A stretch of DNA of 64,000 bases, taken from Trichobilharzia regenti. Its lineage: Eukaryota > Platyhelminthes > Trematoda > Strigeidida > Schistosomatidae. Positions 44,437 through 54,849 of this stretch are shown one piece after another (the stretch's first letter is position 1; each line of letters starts with the position of its first letter). Below the pieces are notes generated by a model that saw only the letters and a list, made by a program, of their open reading frames with translations, made no database searches and was not told where the DNA came from. The position numbers were made by a program, and so were the translations under genes. The DNA lies in NCBI GenBank assembly GCA_944472135.2, contig OX235263.1, forward strand, positions 14,243,517 to 14,307,516. Reading direction: 5' to 3'.

Positions 44437-45065
44437 GTGAAGGCAGGCTTAGTTAGGTGTTTAACAACCCGAGCAGTAGCATTAAGTAACCCAAAAAGTG
44501 ACTTGAATGATGAAATAAAACAGATAGAAGAGTCTCTGGTGTTAAATAACTATCCATTAAAATTCATTAGGAAGATCATCAAAGGCCAAAAACAAAATAA
44601 AAATAATTTTAAAACTAGTAATAATAACATAAATAAGATAGAATATGTCATCTACAGTTAAAGCACATAAAGAGGGGACATCTAAGACCCTACGTAGGAT
44701 TCTAAATAATGCAAGAATTCCGGTGGCACTTAAACCTACAAACTCACTCACAGACAAGCTCTGTAGGTTAAAGGACCCAGTTGACCCAATAAGACAAAAT
44801 AATATAATTTACAAAATACCCTGCAATCACTGTGAGGTCAACTATACAGGTCAAGCTAGTAGGTCGGGTGTAGTCATATTGCCTTTCAAAATATAAGAAT
44901 TTAGCTAAGGTAAGAATGGTTGACACCAAGAAGATGGGTAATTTAGAAAAAAGCTCAGCAATTGCGATGCATGCATTAACACACAACCACACAATAGGAT
45001 GATGGGAGAGGGTAAAAATTCTCAAAAGTAATCAAGGTAGGTGGAGAAAGAGGTTGATTACCGAA
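44437..45065 (+). mobile_element. Penelope-like element: RT thumb and endonuclease pieces
   Basis: Reads EESLVLNNYPLKFIRKIIKG, then in a second frame VKAHKEGTSKTLRRILNNAR, DPIRQNNIIYKIPCNHCEVN and YTGQASRSG, then broken LAKVRMVDTKKMGN, SAIAMHALTHNHTI and WRKRLITEFRL. The CNHC..YTGQ..R segment is the GIY-YIG start. Enclosed by inverted repeats 44225-44396 and 45164-45334. Confidence 0.8.
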
Positions 45066-45163
45066 TTCCGCCTAGTTCACCGAATCTACACCCAACACAT
45101 GCAATAAGAATGGTTCATTACTCATACCCGAAATATGGAAAATACTACTACCAATAAAATCAA

Positions 45164-45334
45164 GCGAAAATCAAGTGAAAAATAATGGAACTATATAAAT
45201 GAAGTTAGAAAGTCGTGTGAGTACCTCGGTATAATTATGAGCAGTAATAAATTGTGCTCGAAACGTCGTCATCAGTAAACATTACTGTATAACACTGTGA
45301 GACTTTATCAAAACAAAATTTACCCATAATGGTA
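45164..45334 (+). repeat. Right inverted pLTR of a PLE unit
   Basis: Reverse complement of 44225-44396. It includes GAGCAGTAATAAATTGTGCT followed by CGAAACGTCGTCATCAG. Confidence 0.85.
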
Positions 45335-45790
45335 TTTCCACTTCACCTTCATTTATTCCTCACCATCAGTGGCACAAATGAAACGTACTATGATAAATGT
45401 TGTGTAAATGGCAAAAAAACACACACTTCAGAAAATAAAAGTTTAAATTTTTTTAAATTTAGTTATATCCATCAAGCTGGTTTATTTCATGCTGAAGGTT
45501 TCAATGTCCTTCATCTGAATTCATGCTGAAGCTGTCCAGAATGCAAAGTAAAAGCCCAACAGTTAAGCGGCCATTTGAGCTACAAATCTTCGCCACTATT
45601 TCACAATAATGAGGTACTAGGTAACTGCTTCGTTTATGATTTTAAAAACACTTTTATTGCTTCCGCCAATAATTTGATCTGCATGTCTAACAATATAATA
45701 ATGTGTGTGCACTTATTTTTTTACTGTCATATTTCATAGAAGCCTTTGAGGTGAATACAAAAGTAAGACAAAGCCGCCAGCTTAAGGGCC
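45335..45790. other. No recognised feature
   Basis: AT-rich, nothing supported. Confidence 0.35.
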
Positions 45791-45794
45791 ACTG

Positions 45795-46640
45795 ATGATA
45801 TTCCTCCTCTGTGCCACATTGAATTATGCGGAAGACTCTGCTTGGGAGCGAGAAGACAGGAAAACGTTGGATCGATAAGAAAACTTTAGAAGTTCTTAAC
45901 TCCACGGGTGATTTATGTCTAAAGTCACTTAAACCCTAAAACCTTACAGGTGAAAACTCAACAAACTGGCTGAAGAAGTTGGCAGTGAAGAGAGGTCATC
46001 AGGTGAGTATAAACAAAACGGAGGTAATGATGATATTTCACGCACCAGTAAGAACAACCAGCAGAAATCACTATTACTAGAAGAAATTTGAAAAGAAAGA
46101 TCACTTCCTTGACTTATCCAGTTAGTCAGCATTGTTTCCGCTACAGGCAGCAGGCATAAATGAGGAAATGAAATCCTCTCCCAGGATTCGACAGTCCAGG
46201 GACACTATCATTCTAAAATCTGTTCGGAAATCTTCTCCATCAACTCATTGTAAAGAACAAGATGCGTATTTCCAACGCAAACCTTATGTCATTTCTACTA
46301 TATGAGTAAGAAACTTGGCGCAGCACAGAAGGCAGATTGAAAAAGTTTATCGATAGTTGCCTTCTCTGGCTCCATACTGACCAGAAAGAATCGGTAACAA
46401 GAAACTCTGAGAAACGAACCAGTGAAGAACTAGTTGGCCAACGAATATCTCGAAGAAAATAGAGATGGCTCAGGAACACGCTATTGAAACTTTTAGGTGA
46501 GTTTCAGGGTGACATGGAGGAAATCATGTGGGGAGGAGATGAAGAGGTCCGCCAAAAATAGATCAAAGTAGAGATGTGCTGTTGAAGCCTCTGTGTTCCA
46601 CCCGCAACTCAAGGGAACTATGATAAATATTATAATGGTC
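45795..46640 (+). mobile_element. LINE-A copy, strongly decayed
   Basis: RKTLLGSEKTGKRWIDKKTL matches the segment before FADD. Then TSLTYPVSQHCFRYRQQ (YLGSIVS region), KNKMRISNANLMSFLLYE and CLLWLHTDQKESVTRNSEKR. The tail at about 46596-46640 (GTTCCACCCGCAACTCAAGG, AAATATTATAATGG) is a mutated hairpin and AAT tail. Confidence 0.7.
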
Positions 46641-48766
46641 ATGCTTCATTGTCAACATAATTTGTTTGAATCGTCTAATGTATTTGCGCAACACATTTTG
46701 AACAATCTGATCACACCCACAAACATGTCATAGGAATATATACAAAAGTAATAAGGAATTAAGATGTGAGACAACAGACCTAGGCCGAGTAAAAAGATCA
46801 CACTAGAGGTCATAATTACAATGATGATCACTAAAACAAATAAGAGAAGTAATAGTACATCTACCGTGGCTAGTATCAAAACAAAGTTTGCCAAGGGAGG
46901 TTTAATGTGATGACCAATTGTTTTTGGAAGCATAAAGGTGGAAGCATAAAGTTTCTAATTGCCAGCTAGGGCTTCCACAAACTTTAAGATGCGCCCTCCC
47001 CTAAACACTTTTTATAGATAGGTTTAAAGTAGGTATGAACATCCATTAATATACTATCTCTATAATATGTATCGCAAAGAAGGAGCTACGTCTTTCTGTT
47101 CTCACCATTAATAGCTTCTGAGCATTCTATTTACTGTGCTGTGATGATAGCTCTTACTTTTAGAGATCGATGAGTCCTCCTTACGTGCGTGTGGCCACAA
47201 GTACAGTGGGATATTGCTTAATTTTTCGCATGTTTTCAATCGCTATGATCTTAGCTGCATAAAAAGTCTTTTTAACCTCAGCGTTCAATCTCTGTCAAAT
47301 TACTTCCATATAGGGTAGCATATTGAAAAGAAAAGTCTGTTTGCTACTCGTTAGTCTGTGTTGTCAATTTTGTGTTACAAAACAATGAAACACTTATGAA
47401 GAAAAAATAAATAAACAAAAAGAAAATATGTAGTGATTCGAGGTAATTGGCAAAATAGCAATAATAATATTAATAGTGATAATAAAAGTTCAAAGGGTCA
47501 AGTGAAACAAGAAACAAAATGTAGATATTAGGTAAACACTTAGACAGACAAACAGACAGACAGACAGATGGATAGATAGACAGATCGACGAATGGATACA
47601 TAGTTAAGGTGAACAATAAACAGGTAAAAAAGATTTGAGAAGAAAATTCCCAGTAGGAAAAAATATAGAAGAAAAAATAGAATAGATATTACAAGAGTAT
47701 TTATCTAATCACTCATTCATTCATTCATTCATTATAAATGAACTCCTACTTAAGATTATTTCAGGATAGGAAACAAGTAGACAGAAGGTAGACAGAGAGA
47801 TAGAGAGATATTAGTAACAAAACTGTTATTTTAGTAATATTATTTCCGGGTTATCGTGGGGGGGAGTGAGGTTGTGGGGAGTTGAGGCAAGAGAAGACTT
47901 GCTTGTTCTGTATTTCTTTTTTACTTTCACTCATTACAACATAACTCAAAGATTTACCTTAATTTGACCTCAAACAGCAGTAACTACAATAACGAGAACA
48001 ACTCAAGAGGATAAAATGATGATTCATACAAAGAAGACTTCAGTTGAATTAATTTCAGTTTGATTGCTGAATATTGCTCATCTGTTATAGATGCATAATT
48101 ATCATGTTTATATGTAAACATATGTAAACAACAAAAAACATCTATTCCTAATAATCAGGACGATGATGCGGATGGGGTTAATCTCAATATGATAACATAT
48201 AATAACATGAAAATTACAATTGTTTCACGGTCTAGATAACACAAGCTTTATTCAGTCTTTTCTTTTTATTCCTCATCATGGATGAGAGAGCATATTTCTC
48301 TTTTCCCCTGTGTCTGTGTGTGCGCGTGTGTGTGAGTGTGTGTGGCAGTCCCTGTGCTTCAGAATATAGGTAGATACATGCAATAATATAACAAAACAAA
48401 GGATAGATAAATCGCGGGAAAAAAAAACAACAAAAAAAACATCTTGAGAAGAATGTTTTAGTTTCTTTTCTTATTGTCGACTAATATTTTTCACTAAACA
48501 ACTTGAGGAAATTTCTAAACCTGATATGTTTTCTTTTTTTTTTTGTTTTTAGCAATGCATGAATGCTATTCATTCATCAAGCAATGCTAACTAATGTAAG
48601 CTTTATATTTGTGTCAGGCAGATTCTAAGCTATTTTTTCTTGACGTTTTGTTTTACTTTTGAAAACACTTGAAAGTATTTCAATCATTTTGTTTTGTTAT
48701 TTTTTTGTAGAATATCAATACAATCCTGCTCTGATTAGTGGTTGGTTAATAGTGGTACATGCCACT
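46641..48766. other. Longest stretch without recognised elements
   Basis: AT-rich, about 2.1 kb. It includes a 93-codon hydrophobic minus frame (46652-46933) of unknown meaning, CAGA/GATA repeats at 47541-47590, CATT repeats at 47714-47735, a G-rich patch at 47847-47885 and GT-rich 48310-48350. No homology recognised. Confidence 0.45.
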
Positions 48767-48767
48767 A

Positions 48768-48985
48768 GTGCGTCGATGGCACGGCGGTTAGGACGCTCGC
48801 CTACCATCCACATAGTCCGAGGTTCGATCCCCGGCCACAGATGCACTCCTTTACCTCTCTGAGCCAGAAACAATAATGCTGGTAAAGAGGAAAGGTTAGG
48901 CATGAGGCTAACAACCCAATCCTGCTACAGAAACTTCAAACCTCCACCTTGAAGCCTTATGTTCCACTGGGAACATGAAGGAAAA
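48768..48985 (+). repeat. SINE-T, full length with intact tail hairpin
   Basis: Head with box A GATGGCACGGCGGTTAGG and box B GGTTCGATCCC, body TTTACCTCTCTGAGCC, GAGGCTAACAACCC, and tail GTTCCACTGGGAAC (48961-48974) followed by ATGAAGGAAAACAAAC. Best copy for the 3' end. Confidence 0.85.
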
Positions 48986-49119
48986 CAAACAGTGGTACGT
49001 CAACCTCTCAATAATAGTAGAATGCTTGCTAGTCAAGCAGAAAGAAGATATGGGCTCGACTCCCAATACATGTCTTCTTCGATGTTATCTGACCGGTTGT
49101 AAACTAAGAAAACGGGGTA

Positions 49120-49535
49120 AGGGGAGATTGAGCTTAGAACTAACAATACCACGAAAAGGATTTCCAACAGGCTGCTGCAGACGTTTATCAACAACTGCCT
49201 TCCCTCCATATTGAAGATCAAATGGTCGGCGATAAACCAACAAGCGAGAGCCGATCGCTCAACAAATATGTAGGAGAAAATGGAGATTGGTGATCGGTCG
49301 GACATACGTTAAAGAAGCCGTTGAATAACATTGAGCGCAATGCAGGCCATCGCCCGCGTGGAATACAAATAGGAAGCGACGAATGGGTTGTCGGTGATAT
49401 CATGACATGGAGAAGAAGTAGATGAGAGATTGTTGTCAATCGGCATGTACCCAGATGAAGAGGATAGCAGAAAATAAAACAAAGTGGAGGTTCCACACGG
49501 AACCCAAGGGAATAATAATACCACCACTACTTAAA
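49120..49535 (+). mobile_element. LINE-A fragment
   Basis: FQQAAADVYQQLPSLHIEDQ-like start (LQTFINNCL..IKIRW), ATTGTAGGAGAAAATGGAGA, then GGTCGGACATACG and ..GGAACCCAAGGGAATAATAA tail. Ends against a SINE-T tail at 49520-49600. Confidence 0.65.
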
Positions 49536-49600
49536 ACTTCAAAAGCTTGAGGCTCTAAGTTCCACTTGGGATTGCGAAGAGGACGGCTTGTCCACTTTAA
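49520..49600 (+). repeat. SINE-T 3' tail fragment
   Basis: ACCACTACTTAAAACTTC, AAGCTTGAGG and AGTTCCACTTGGGATTGCG; the head is missing. Confidence 0.55.
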
Positions 49601-49609
49601 AAATAAAAG

Positions 49610-50149
49610 GTGATGGTAGTTGCTAATTCCGTAACTAATGACGCGCTAGAAAAAAACTCACACACATTTTTTCATGGCGCTTCCATCGTCACTCGCACCC
49701 AGCAGTGTTTTTTTAAAGTGACAAAACATTTTCCATTGAACCGTGATGGTCAAGTTTTGTCAAAACAGGCACTAGTAGTTAATTGTAACATTTATTATTT
49801 AGAATTTCTCACTCAAAGGTTATATCATTCCTATTGTTGAGGCTATTTAACAAAAATGTGTCTGACATATCTCACTTGCTAACCTTCTTTATATCAGTAA
49901 AGTAACACTAAAAACATCAAGCAATAATATGCGGGACTAGTCTAGGTACTGAAGTGATCAACTACATTTTGGTTTCTCATTATTAATCATCCGTCATCTG
50001 TCTCAAGAATATGCAGTATGTGCCTTTAACTTGGATGATTCAGTTTGTTTCACTGACTGAAAATAAAGATTCCATGCATTGCGACATATCGTGTAAGTCG
50101 ATAATTAAAATATATGATTGCTTAAGCGGAAGATAAGCCACCTAGGTAT
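49610..50149. other. No recognised feature
   Basis: AT-rich, nothing supported. Confidence 0.35.
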
Positions 50150-50785
50150 GTGTGTCACTTCCATGTGCATTTATAAATTTAGCCAATCCTGAGGAGAAAG
50201 GAATGTAGGGTGAAAAACTAGACAGTTCAACAAACGAGCGTCTAACTTCATAGTTAGCAAAAGGCTAAATAAAATCTATGAGAAGTTCTATTTTGTCTCA
50301 TTCGTTTGATGGTAGTGGTCACTAATCTGACAGAAATAGTGCCTTCAAAGTTATCTAATGCATTTCATCGAGCCTTTTGAACGAAATTCGAACCCAACTT
50401 TCATACATAGCCGAAATAGCTATGGGAATTAATTCGATAGAACAGTCTTAGTCCTTGCATACAACAAAAGACGTTTGTTCTACCTATGTCTCTCCCTTGG
50501 ACCAGGGTAAATCCTAAATAAAACCTTCCCACAATCTCTTATTTTCCACTTTTTGTGTTTTTGTATGACATTTATTTGAACACTGATCATCTGTCCACTT
50601 TACCCTTTGTGTTACGTAACTTTTAAGATTTGCCCTGATTTATTTATTTATTTATTGAATTCTTTACATGTATACACACATATTACTGCCATTATTATTC
50701 TTATCGCCACCTACATAAACCTTATTATCAATATTTTGTTATCATTATAATCATCGTTATTAACTACGTTCAAAACATTTGCCAC

Positions 50786-50816
<31 letters not shown>

Positions 50817-50935
50817 GATCCACAGAATCATCGCCATTGGTTTAAAAATATTCATATATAAATCTATGTAAATTAGAGTAAAGCCTGAAAAAGATCTAAT
50901 TGAAAACAACAGTATTGTTCGCTTATATGTATTGT
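50150..50935 (+). mobile_element. Penelope-like element, second copy of 14110-14990
   Basis: Same blocks in the same order: TGTGTCACTTCCATGTGCAT, CATTTATAAATTTAGCC, AGACAGTTCAACAAACGAGC, TTTTGTCTCATTCGTTTGAT, and the ATT-rich 3' region ending CCTGAAAAAGATCTAATTG..GTTCGCTTATATG. Frames are broken. Confidence 0.75.
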
Positions 50936-51150
50936 TCTAATATTAAAATGCGCTCTTTATCTATACAAACTGTGAAAATTTGAATTCCTAATATGAATTC
51001 CTCATTACTAGCAAATTGTCACTAGAATAAACAATGAATTTTACAGCGCCATTCAATTTGAAATATGTGAGCAACTAGACGCTAAGCATGAGATAGATTT
51101 TTATATCTTGTTCTGAGACATTCTTCTGGCTAAATGGTGGATGGTGACTA

Positions 51151-51214
51151 GCAGTGGAATCCGGGATGACGCGTATTTCATCTCATTTGAGACCCGTCAG
51201 CTAGTGGGTGTACC
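51151..51214 (-). ncRNA. Sm-alpha hammerhead, degenerate
   Basis: Minus strand: GGTACACCCACTAG, core CTGACGG (A9 to G), stem II GTCTC/GAGAT, GAAA, stem III region TACGCGTC and GGATTCCACTGCT. The layout and the GGATTCCACTGC end are those of the published schistosome Sm-alpha hammerhead. Confidence 0.7.
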
Positions 51215-51440
51215 TGAATTCTGCAGTGAGTGATGATGTTCCCGCCGAGTCTCCAACCTATAGCTTCAAACGCCAATGCGTTATCCACTAGACCACTTGG
51301 GCGACGAGAGCCACCTCTTTTGTAACGGGTCATATTAATGATTGAATTGAATTTTAGATTCTCCTGTCGATTGATTGGACCGTAGTGCTCGTTCGAGCCT
51401 CGATAGGAACATCATCACCACCCAATGAGGAGTGCAGCTG

Positions 51441-51486
51441 CATCCAGCCGACGAGTCTCAGACAGGACGAAATGCGCATCCTGGAT
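51441..51486 (+). ncRNA. Sm-alpha hammerhead, single core change
   Basis: Stem I ATCCAG/CTGGAT (51442-51447 with 51481-51486), core CCGACGA (U4 to C), stem II GTCT/GGAC (51455-51458 with 51465-51468), GAAA (51469-51472), stem III palindrome ATGCGCAT (51472-51479), cleavage base C51480. The only catalytic-core departure is C at 51449. Confidence 0.8.
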
Positions 51487-51774
51487 ACCATTGCTGGTCA
51501 CCATCGACCTATAAACTTCAACTTACTTGCCCAGACATCGTCGGAGTATATGCACAAGAAGCCGACAAGTCAAACTGAGACCGAGCACTTCGGTCCATTC
51601 AATCGACGGGAAAATTTAAAACCAGTTGTTTACAAGTCGATACATCATCAGTCATCAACCTATGCCAAAATTTCTGAAGGATACAAAAACCCTTCGGCAT
51701 ACTCCTTTTTTTACATTACAGTTTTTAAACTGAAGGAATTTATACATTTGCTGTATTCAATTTTTTAATTTAAA

Positions 51775-51915
51775 TGTAGAACATAGGCATTATACGGTAG
51801 AATGTAATTCCATATTGGATAAGTTCATTTTAATCATCACACAGTGATAATGCGCTATTATTAACTTGATGACAAGCTTTCGAGCATAAATTTTTGCCAC
51901 TTATAATCATATCGA
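51775..51915 (-). repeat. PLE pLTR-like arm, minus
   Basis: GTAATTCCATATTGGATAAG, GATGACAAGCTTTCGAGCAT, CTTATAATCATATCG mirror 52130-52260. Homologous to the arms at 44225-44396. Confidence 0.7.
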
Positions 51916-52129
51916 TTTGCATATCCATTGCATTGCATTCGCTTGCATGTAGTCACAAAATTAAGAGGATGGAACAAGGCGAGAGTATTAAAAAGCAATA
52001 TAGTTAGGTGAAGAAAGAGATTCATCACTGCATCTTTGTTTATCGACGTTCAACACCACAACACACGAGCAATTGAAATGACGCAGCGCCAAAACCACAC
52101 ACACGGAAAGTAGTGACAAACAAAAATGG

Positions 52130-52260
52130 GGAGATAGGGATACAGATAAATTGTGAGACCGTGTGATTAAATTGATATGATTATAAGCGCAGCAATAGTT
52201 TATGCTCGAAACCTTGTCTGTCATCCAGTTGTTAATACTGCATCATCACTTTGTAATACA
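52130..52260 (+). repeat. PLE pLTR-like arm, plus
   Basis: GATATGATTATAAGCGCAGC, TATGCTCGAAACCTTGTC and CATCCAGTTGTTAATACTG form the mirrored arm of 51775-51915. The sequence between the arms (51920-52130) retains no readable PLE frame. Confidence 0.7.
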
Positions 52261-52287
52261 TTTGAAACAAATTTATCTAATATGGAA

Positions 52288-52532
52288 GTGCATCGGTGTC
52301 ACAGCCGTAGGATACTCATCAATCACGCCTCATGTGGTCCGGTATTCTATCCGCGGCTACTAACTCATTCCTACACCTCGCTAAGCCAACAATAAGACTA
52401 TTAAGGATCGAAGGTTGAGCATGAGGCTAGCAACCCCATCCCTTAAAAATAAACACCGCCACTGCTACTGAAAATTCAAGCTTCTAACTTGAAGCCCCAT
52501 GTTCCACCAAGGGAGTGTAAAGGAATATAAAA
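52288..52532 (+). repeat. SINE-T, full length
   Basis: Head CGGTGTCACAGCCGTAGG, box B relic GGTATTCTATCCGCGG, body ACACCTCGCTAAGCC, GAGGCTAGCAACCCC, AAAAATAAACACCGCC and tail CTTGAAGCCCCATGTTCC followed by GTAAAGGAAT. Confidence 0.8.
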
Positions 52533-52631
52533 TATATATAGAAGTATTGGTTTTGTAGGGATTTTGTTTGATTGCATGGAGGATTTAATCATGAGCTGAC
52601 ATCAGTTAGAGAACCACTGGAAAACCTGGGA

Positions 52632-52677
52632 GTACTGAACAGCTGTTTCGTCCTAGTTTGGGACTCTTCATCAGTAC
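52632..52677 (-). ncRNA. HH1 hammerhead, left arm, C3 to A
   Basis: Stem I GTACTG/CAGTAC, core ATGAAGA, stem II GTCC/GGAC with CAAACTA loop, GAAA, stem III ACAGCTGT and cleavage base U. Loss of C3 breaks the C3-G8 pair, so it is predicted inactive. Confidence 0.75.
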
Positions 52678-53179
52678 GCAACCACCGGGGTTCGAACCCA
52701 GGACCTTCTGGTTACTAGGCGAGCTCGTATACCATTGAGCCACTGGGACCCGATCCAATGGTCCTTGAATTCTAACTTCTGCCAATTCATGACATAGCGC
52801 GACCACTTCACAATGTCTTCTTCGATGAGTTACTGCCTCATCTTCAATCTGCTGTATCCTACTGGTCACGGCTTCCCACTAGAACCTCAGGTTAACTGCC
52901 TGAATAAGGTCATACTTGAAATTTAATCTGTGCTCACTAGTGACTGGCCCTATTCAGGCAGTTAACCTGGGGTTCTAGTGGGAAGCCGTGACCAGTAGGA
53001 TACAGCAGATTGAAGATGAGGCAGTAACACATCGAAGAAGACATTGTGAAGTGGTCGCGCTATGTCGTGAATTGGCAGAAGTTAGAATTCAAGGACCATT
53101 GGATCGGGTCCCAGTGGCTCAATGGTATACGAGCTCGCCTTGTAACCAGAAGGTCCTGGGTTCGAATCCCGGTGGGTGC

Positions 53180-53225
53180 GTACTGCTGAAGAGTCCTAAA
53201 CTAGGACGAAACAGCTGTCCAGTAC
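53180..53225 (+). ncRNA. HH1 hammerhead ribozyme, complete core
   Basis: Stem I GTACTG (53180-53185) pairs with CAGTAC (53220-53225). The catalytic core is CTGAAGA (53186-53192). Stem II GTCC/GGAC (53193-53196 with 53204-53207) closes loop TAAACTA. GAAA is at 53208-53211. The minimal palindromic stem III ACAGCTGT is at 53211-53218, and the cleavage base is C53219. All invariant hammerhead residues are present. It lies 10 nt downstream of a tRNA-like box B, so a pol III transcript would contain it. Activity is inferred from the known Sm-alpha type; the two-base-pair stem III suggests it works best as a dimer. Confidence 0.85.
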
Positions 53226-53469
53226 TCCTAGGTTTTCCAGTGTTTCTCTAACTGATGTCAGCTCATGATTAAATCCTCCATATATGGAAGTATTAAATTT
53301 TAACTTAAAACCTGATCACATTTAGACTACATTTAACTATGCTTTAATAATGTAATAATAATTGCAAGTATAAGAAATATTGCATCAAAATTTGTGAGCC
53401 AGTAGAAAAACGGAGTTATAATAAGAAAGTTTAATGTAATTGTGTTAAGAATTTAATTACAAGCACATT

Positions 53470-53945
53470 CATTATCCTGAAATTAGCGTGGAGATCTTAG
53501 ACACTCACGATAACAATGGAGAACAAGACCTGAATTTTTAACGCCTGAACCAAGTCAGTGCTTTTATACACAGACACATACACACGTTTCATTAAATGCA
53601 TTTTCAACAGGTTACTGTAGACATCCCCCGACAACCACCTTCTACAAGATGAATAACCTAAAAGATTGGAGAACGGGGGACTCTGGCGATGCAGCAACCA
53701 TGAACCTATTGTTCAAAAAATATACAGGAGCAAAATAGAAATGGATAGGGCATTCACTGAGGTGACATGTGTTCAGGTAACATGGTACATCAGGCCATCT
53801 AGTCGAACACCATTAGGAAAGAGTGCGTTAGGCGAAGGTCCTGGGTGACATGTACACCATAAAAGGGAGGAAATGAAAACTTGCGAACAGTTGTGAAGAC
53901 AGAAAAAACACTAGTCCAGAATAACATGAATGCCCTACTTTTTTC
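53470..53945 (+). mobile_element. LINE-A fragment, decayed
   Basis: FPTGYCRHPPTTTFYK-like start (LQTFINNCL), RWSNHEPIVQKIYRSKIEMD (RKKWRW region), RAFTEVTCVQ, GTGACATGTACACC and a tail lacking the hairpin. Confidence 0.55.
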
Positions 53946-54840
53946 TAACGATAAGCATAGTGAGATAAAGCATCAGGATGAAAGGTAGCTCAAGGGTTAC
54001 ACTGTAAATACCTGTATCTTGTTGCGGAGAATTTTCTAGAAAATTACTTCACAAGTTTGTTGTTAGTGTGGTAACAAAGATTAGTAACAATTACGTAGTT
54101 AGGCAAGAGAAAATCAAAATTTGGTGTGCAAGAGGTCAAATGAAGAGACCATTATGCAATACATTGTAACAGCAGAAAGCAAGACACAGACGCCAAGGTA
54201 TATTTTTCACCGGTCAAACGGCTGTCTATGTATATACAATTTATATTGTGGTGAGAGCAGCCTGCTAGCCAATTGGTTGACATTAATCTATGTCAATGTC
54301 TAGGTCACTAATATGGGCCGTGAGAACATATGAACAAGGCTGTTTCAACAACCAGTCACAGCAAACTTAAACGTGGGCAAATATGATTCGCAGATAGATG
54401 GCTCCACTTTCCGAGAAACTCGAAAACAACCAATCATAAGACTGTGTTTGTCTACTTGACTAGGCTATAATAATGTATGTGAAATTTATATAAATACGTG
54501 TTGATTTCCGTAAAAAAACGATCTGTTGCCTGGCCCTTGTCTTCTGTTGTTACAATATTCGTTAACCAATCACTGAGCATGTGAATTTGATTTACATTAA
54601 ACGACATGTAATAGAATGTTCAAATACATTCATATATATGGTATTCTGTCGCTAATGCACTGCTGAACTGTGAGAATATGCGAGAATCATATTTCACTGG
54701 AACACACTGTCTGTCTCATATCGCCACAATATCATAAGGTAAAGAAGAATTATCTCTTATGGAAGTTAAACGTAACGAAAGGGGGTTGAAAAGATAAGTT
54801 AATGAAATTAGAAATGTCCAAGGACAGATTCATATTGGAC
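53946..54840. other. No recognised feature
   Basis: Moderate AT content. The segment 54040-54530 could be an unrecognised repeat, but no motif supports it. Confidence 0.3.
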
Positions 54841-54849
54841 AGGTAAGTG

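Larger units (their letters stand above)
51110..51530. repeat. Sm-alpha palindrome
   Basis: The left minus arm (51110-51320) has a ribozyme at 51151-51214 and a tRNA-like body (box B relic near 51255, box A GGTCTAGTGGATAACG complement near 51275). The right plus arm (about 51385-51530) has box B GTTCGAGCCTCG (51391-51402), then GAACATCATCACC and a ribozyme at 51441-51486. AACATCATCAC also occurs in the left arm, confirming homology. Confidence 0.75.
52545..53285. repeat. HH1 palindrome, best preserved, 332-bp arms
   Basis: The left minus arm 52576-52907 and right plus arm 52950-53281 are near-identical reverse complements around a 42-bp spacer. Each arm has, from centre outward: an inner segment (ACCAGTAGGATACAGCAG), a tRNA-like promoter (right arm box A TGGCTCAATGG 53115-53125, box B GGTTCGAATCC 53159-53169), a hammerhead and the outer end GTCAGCTCATGATTAAATCC. 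The 87-codon frames on both strands are mirrored translations of this and not genes. The extra left part (52545-52575) is the long HH1 outer end. Confidence 0.92.

Noticed and set aside
52606..53251. Matching 87-codon frames on opposite strands
   Set aside because: They are translations of the two inverted HH1 arms (promoter plus ribozyme), not a duplicated gene.
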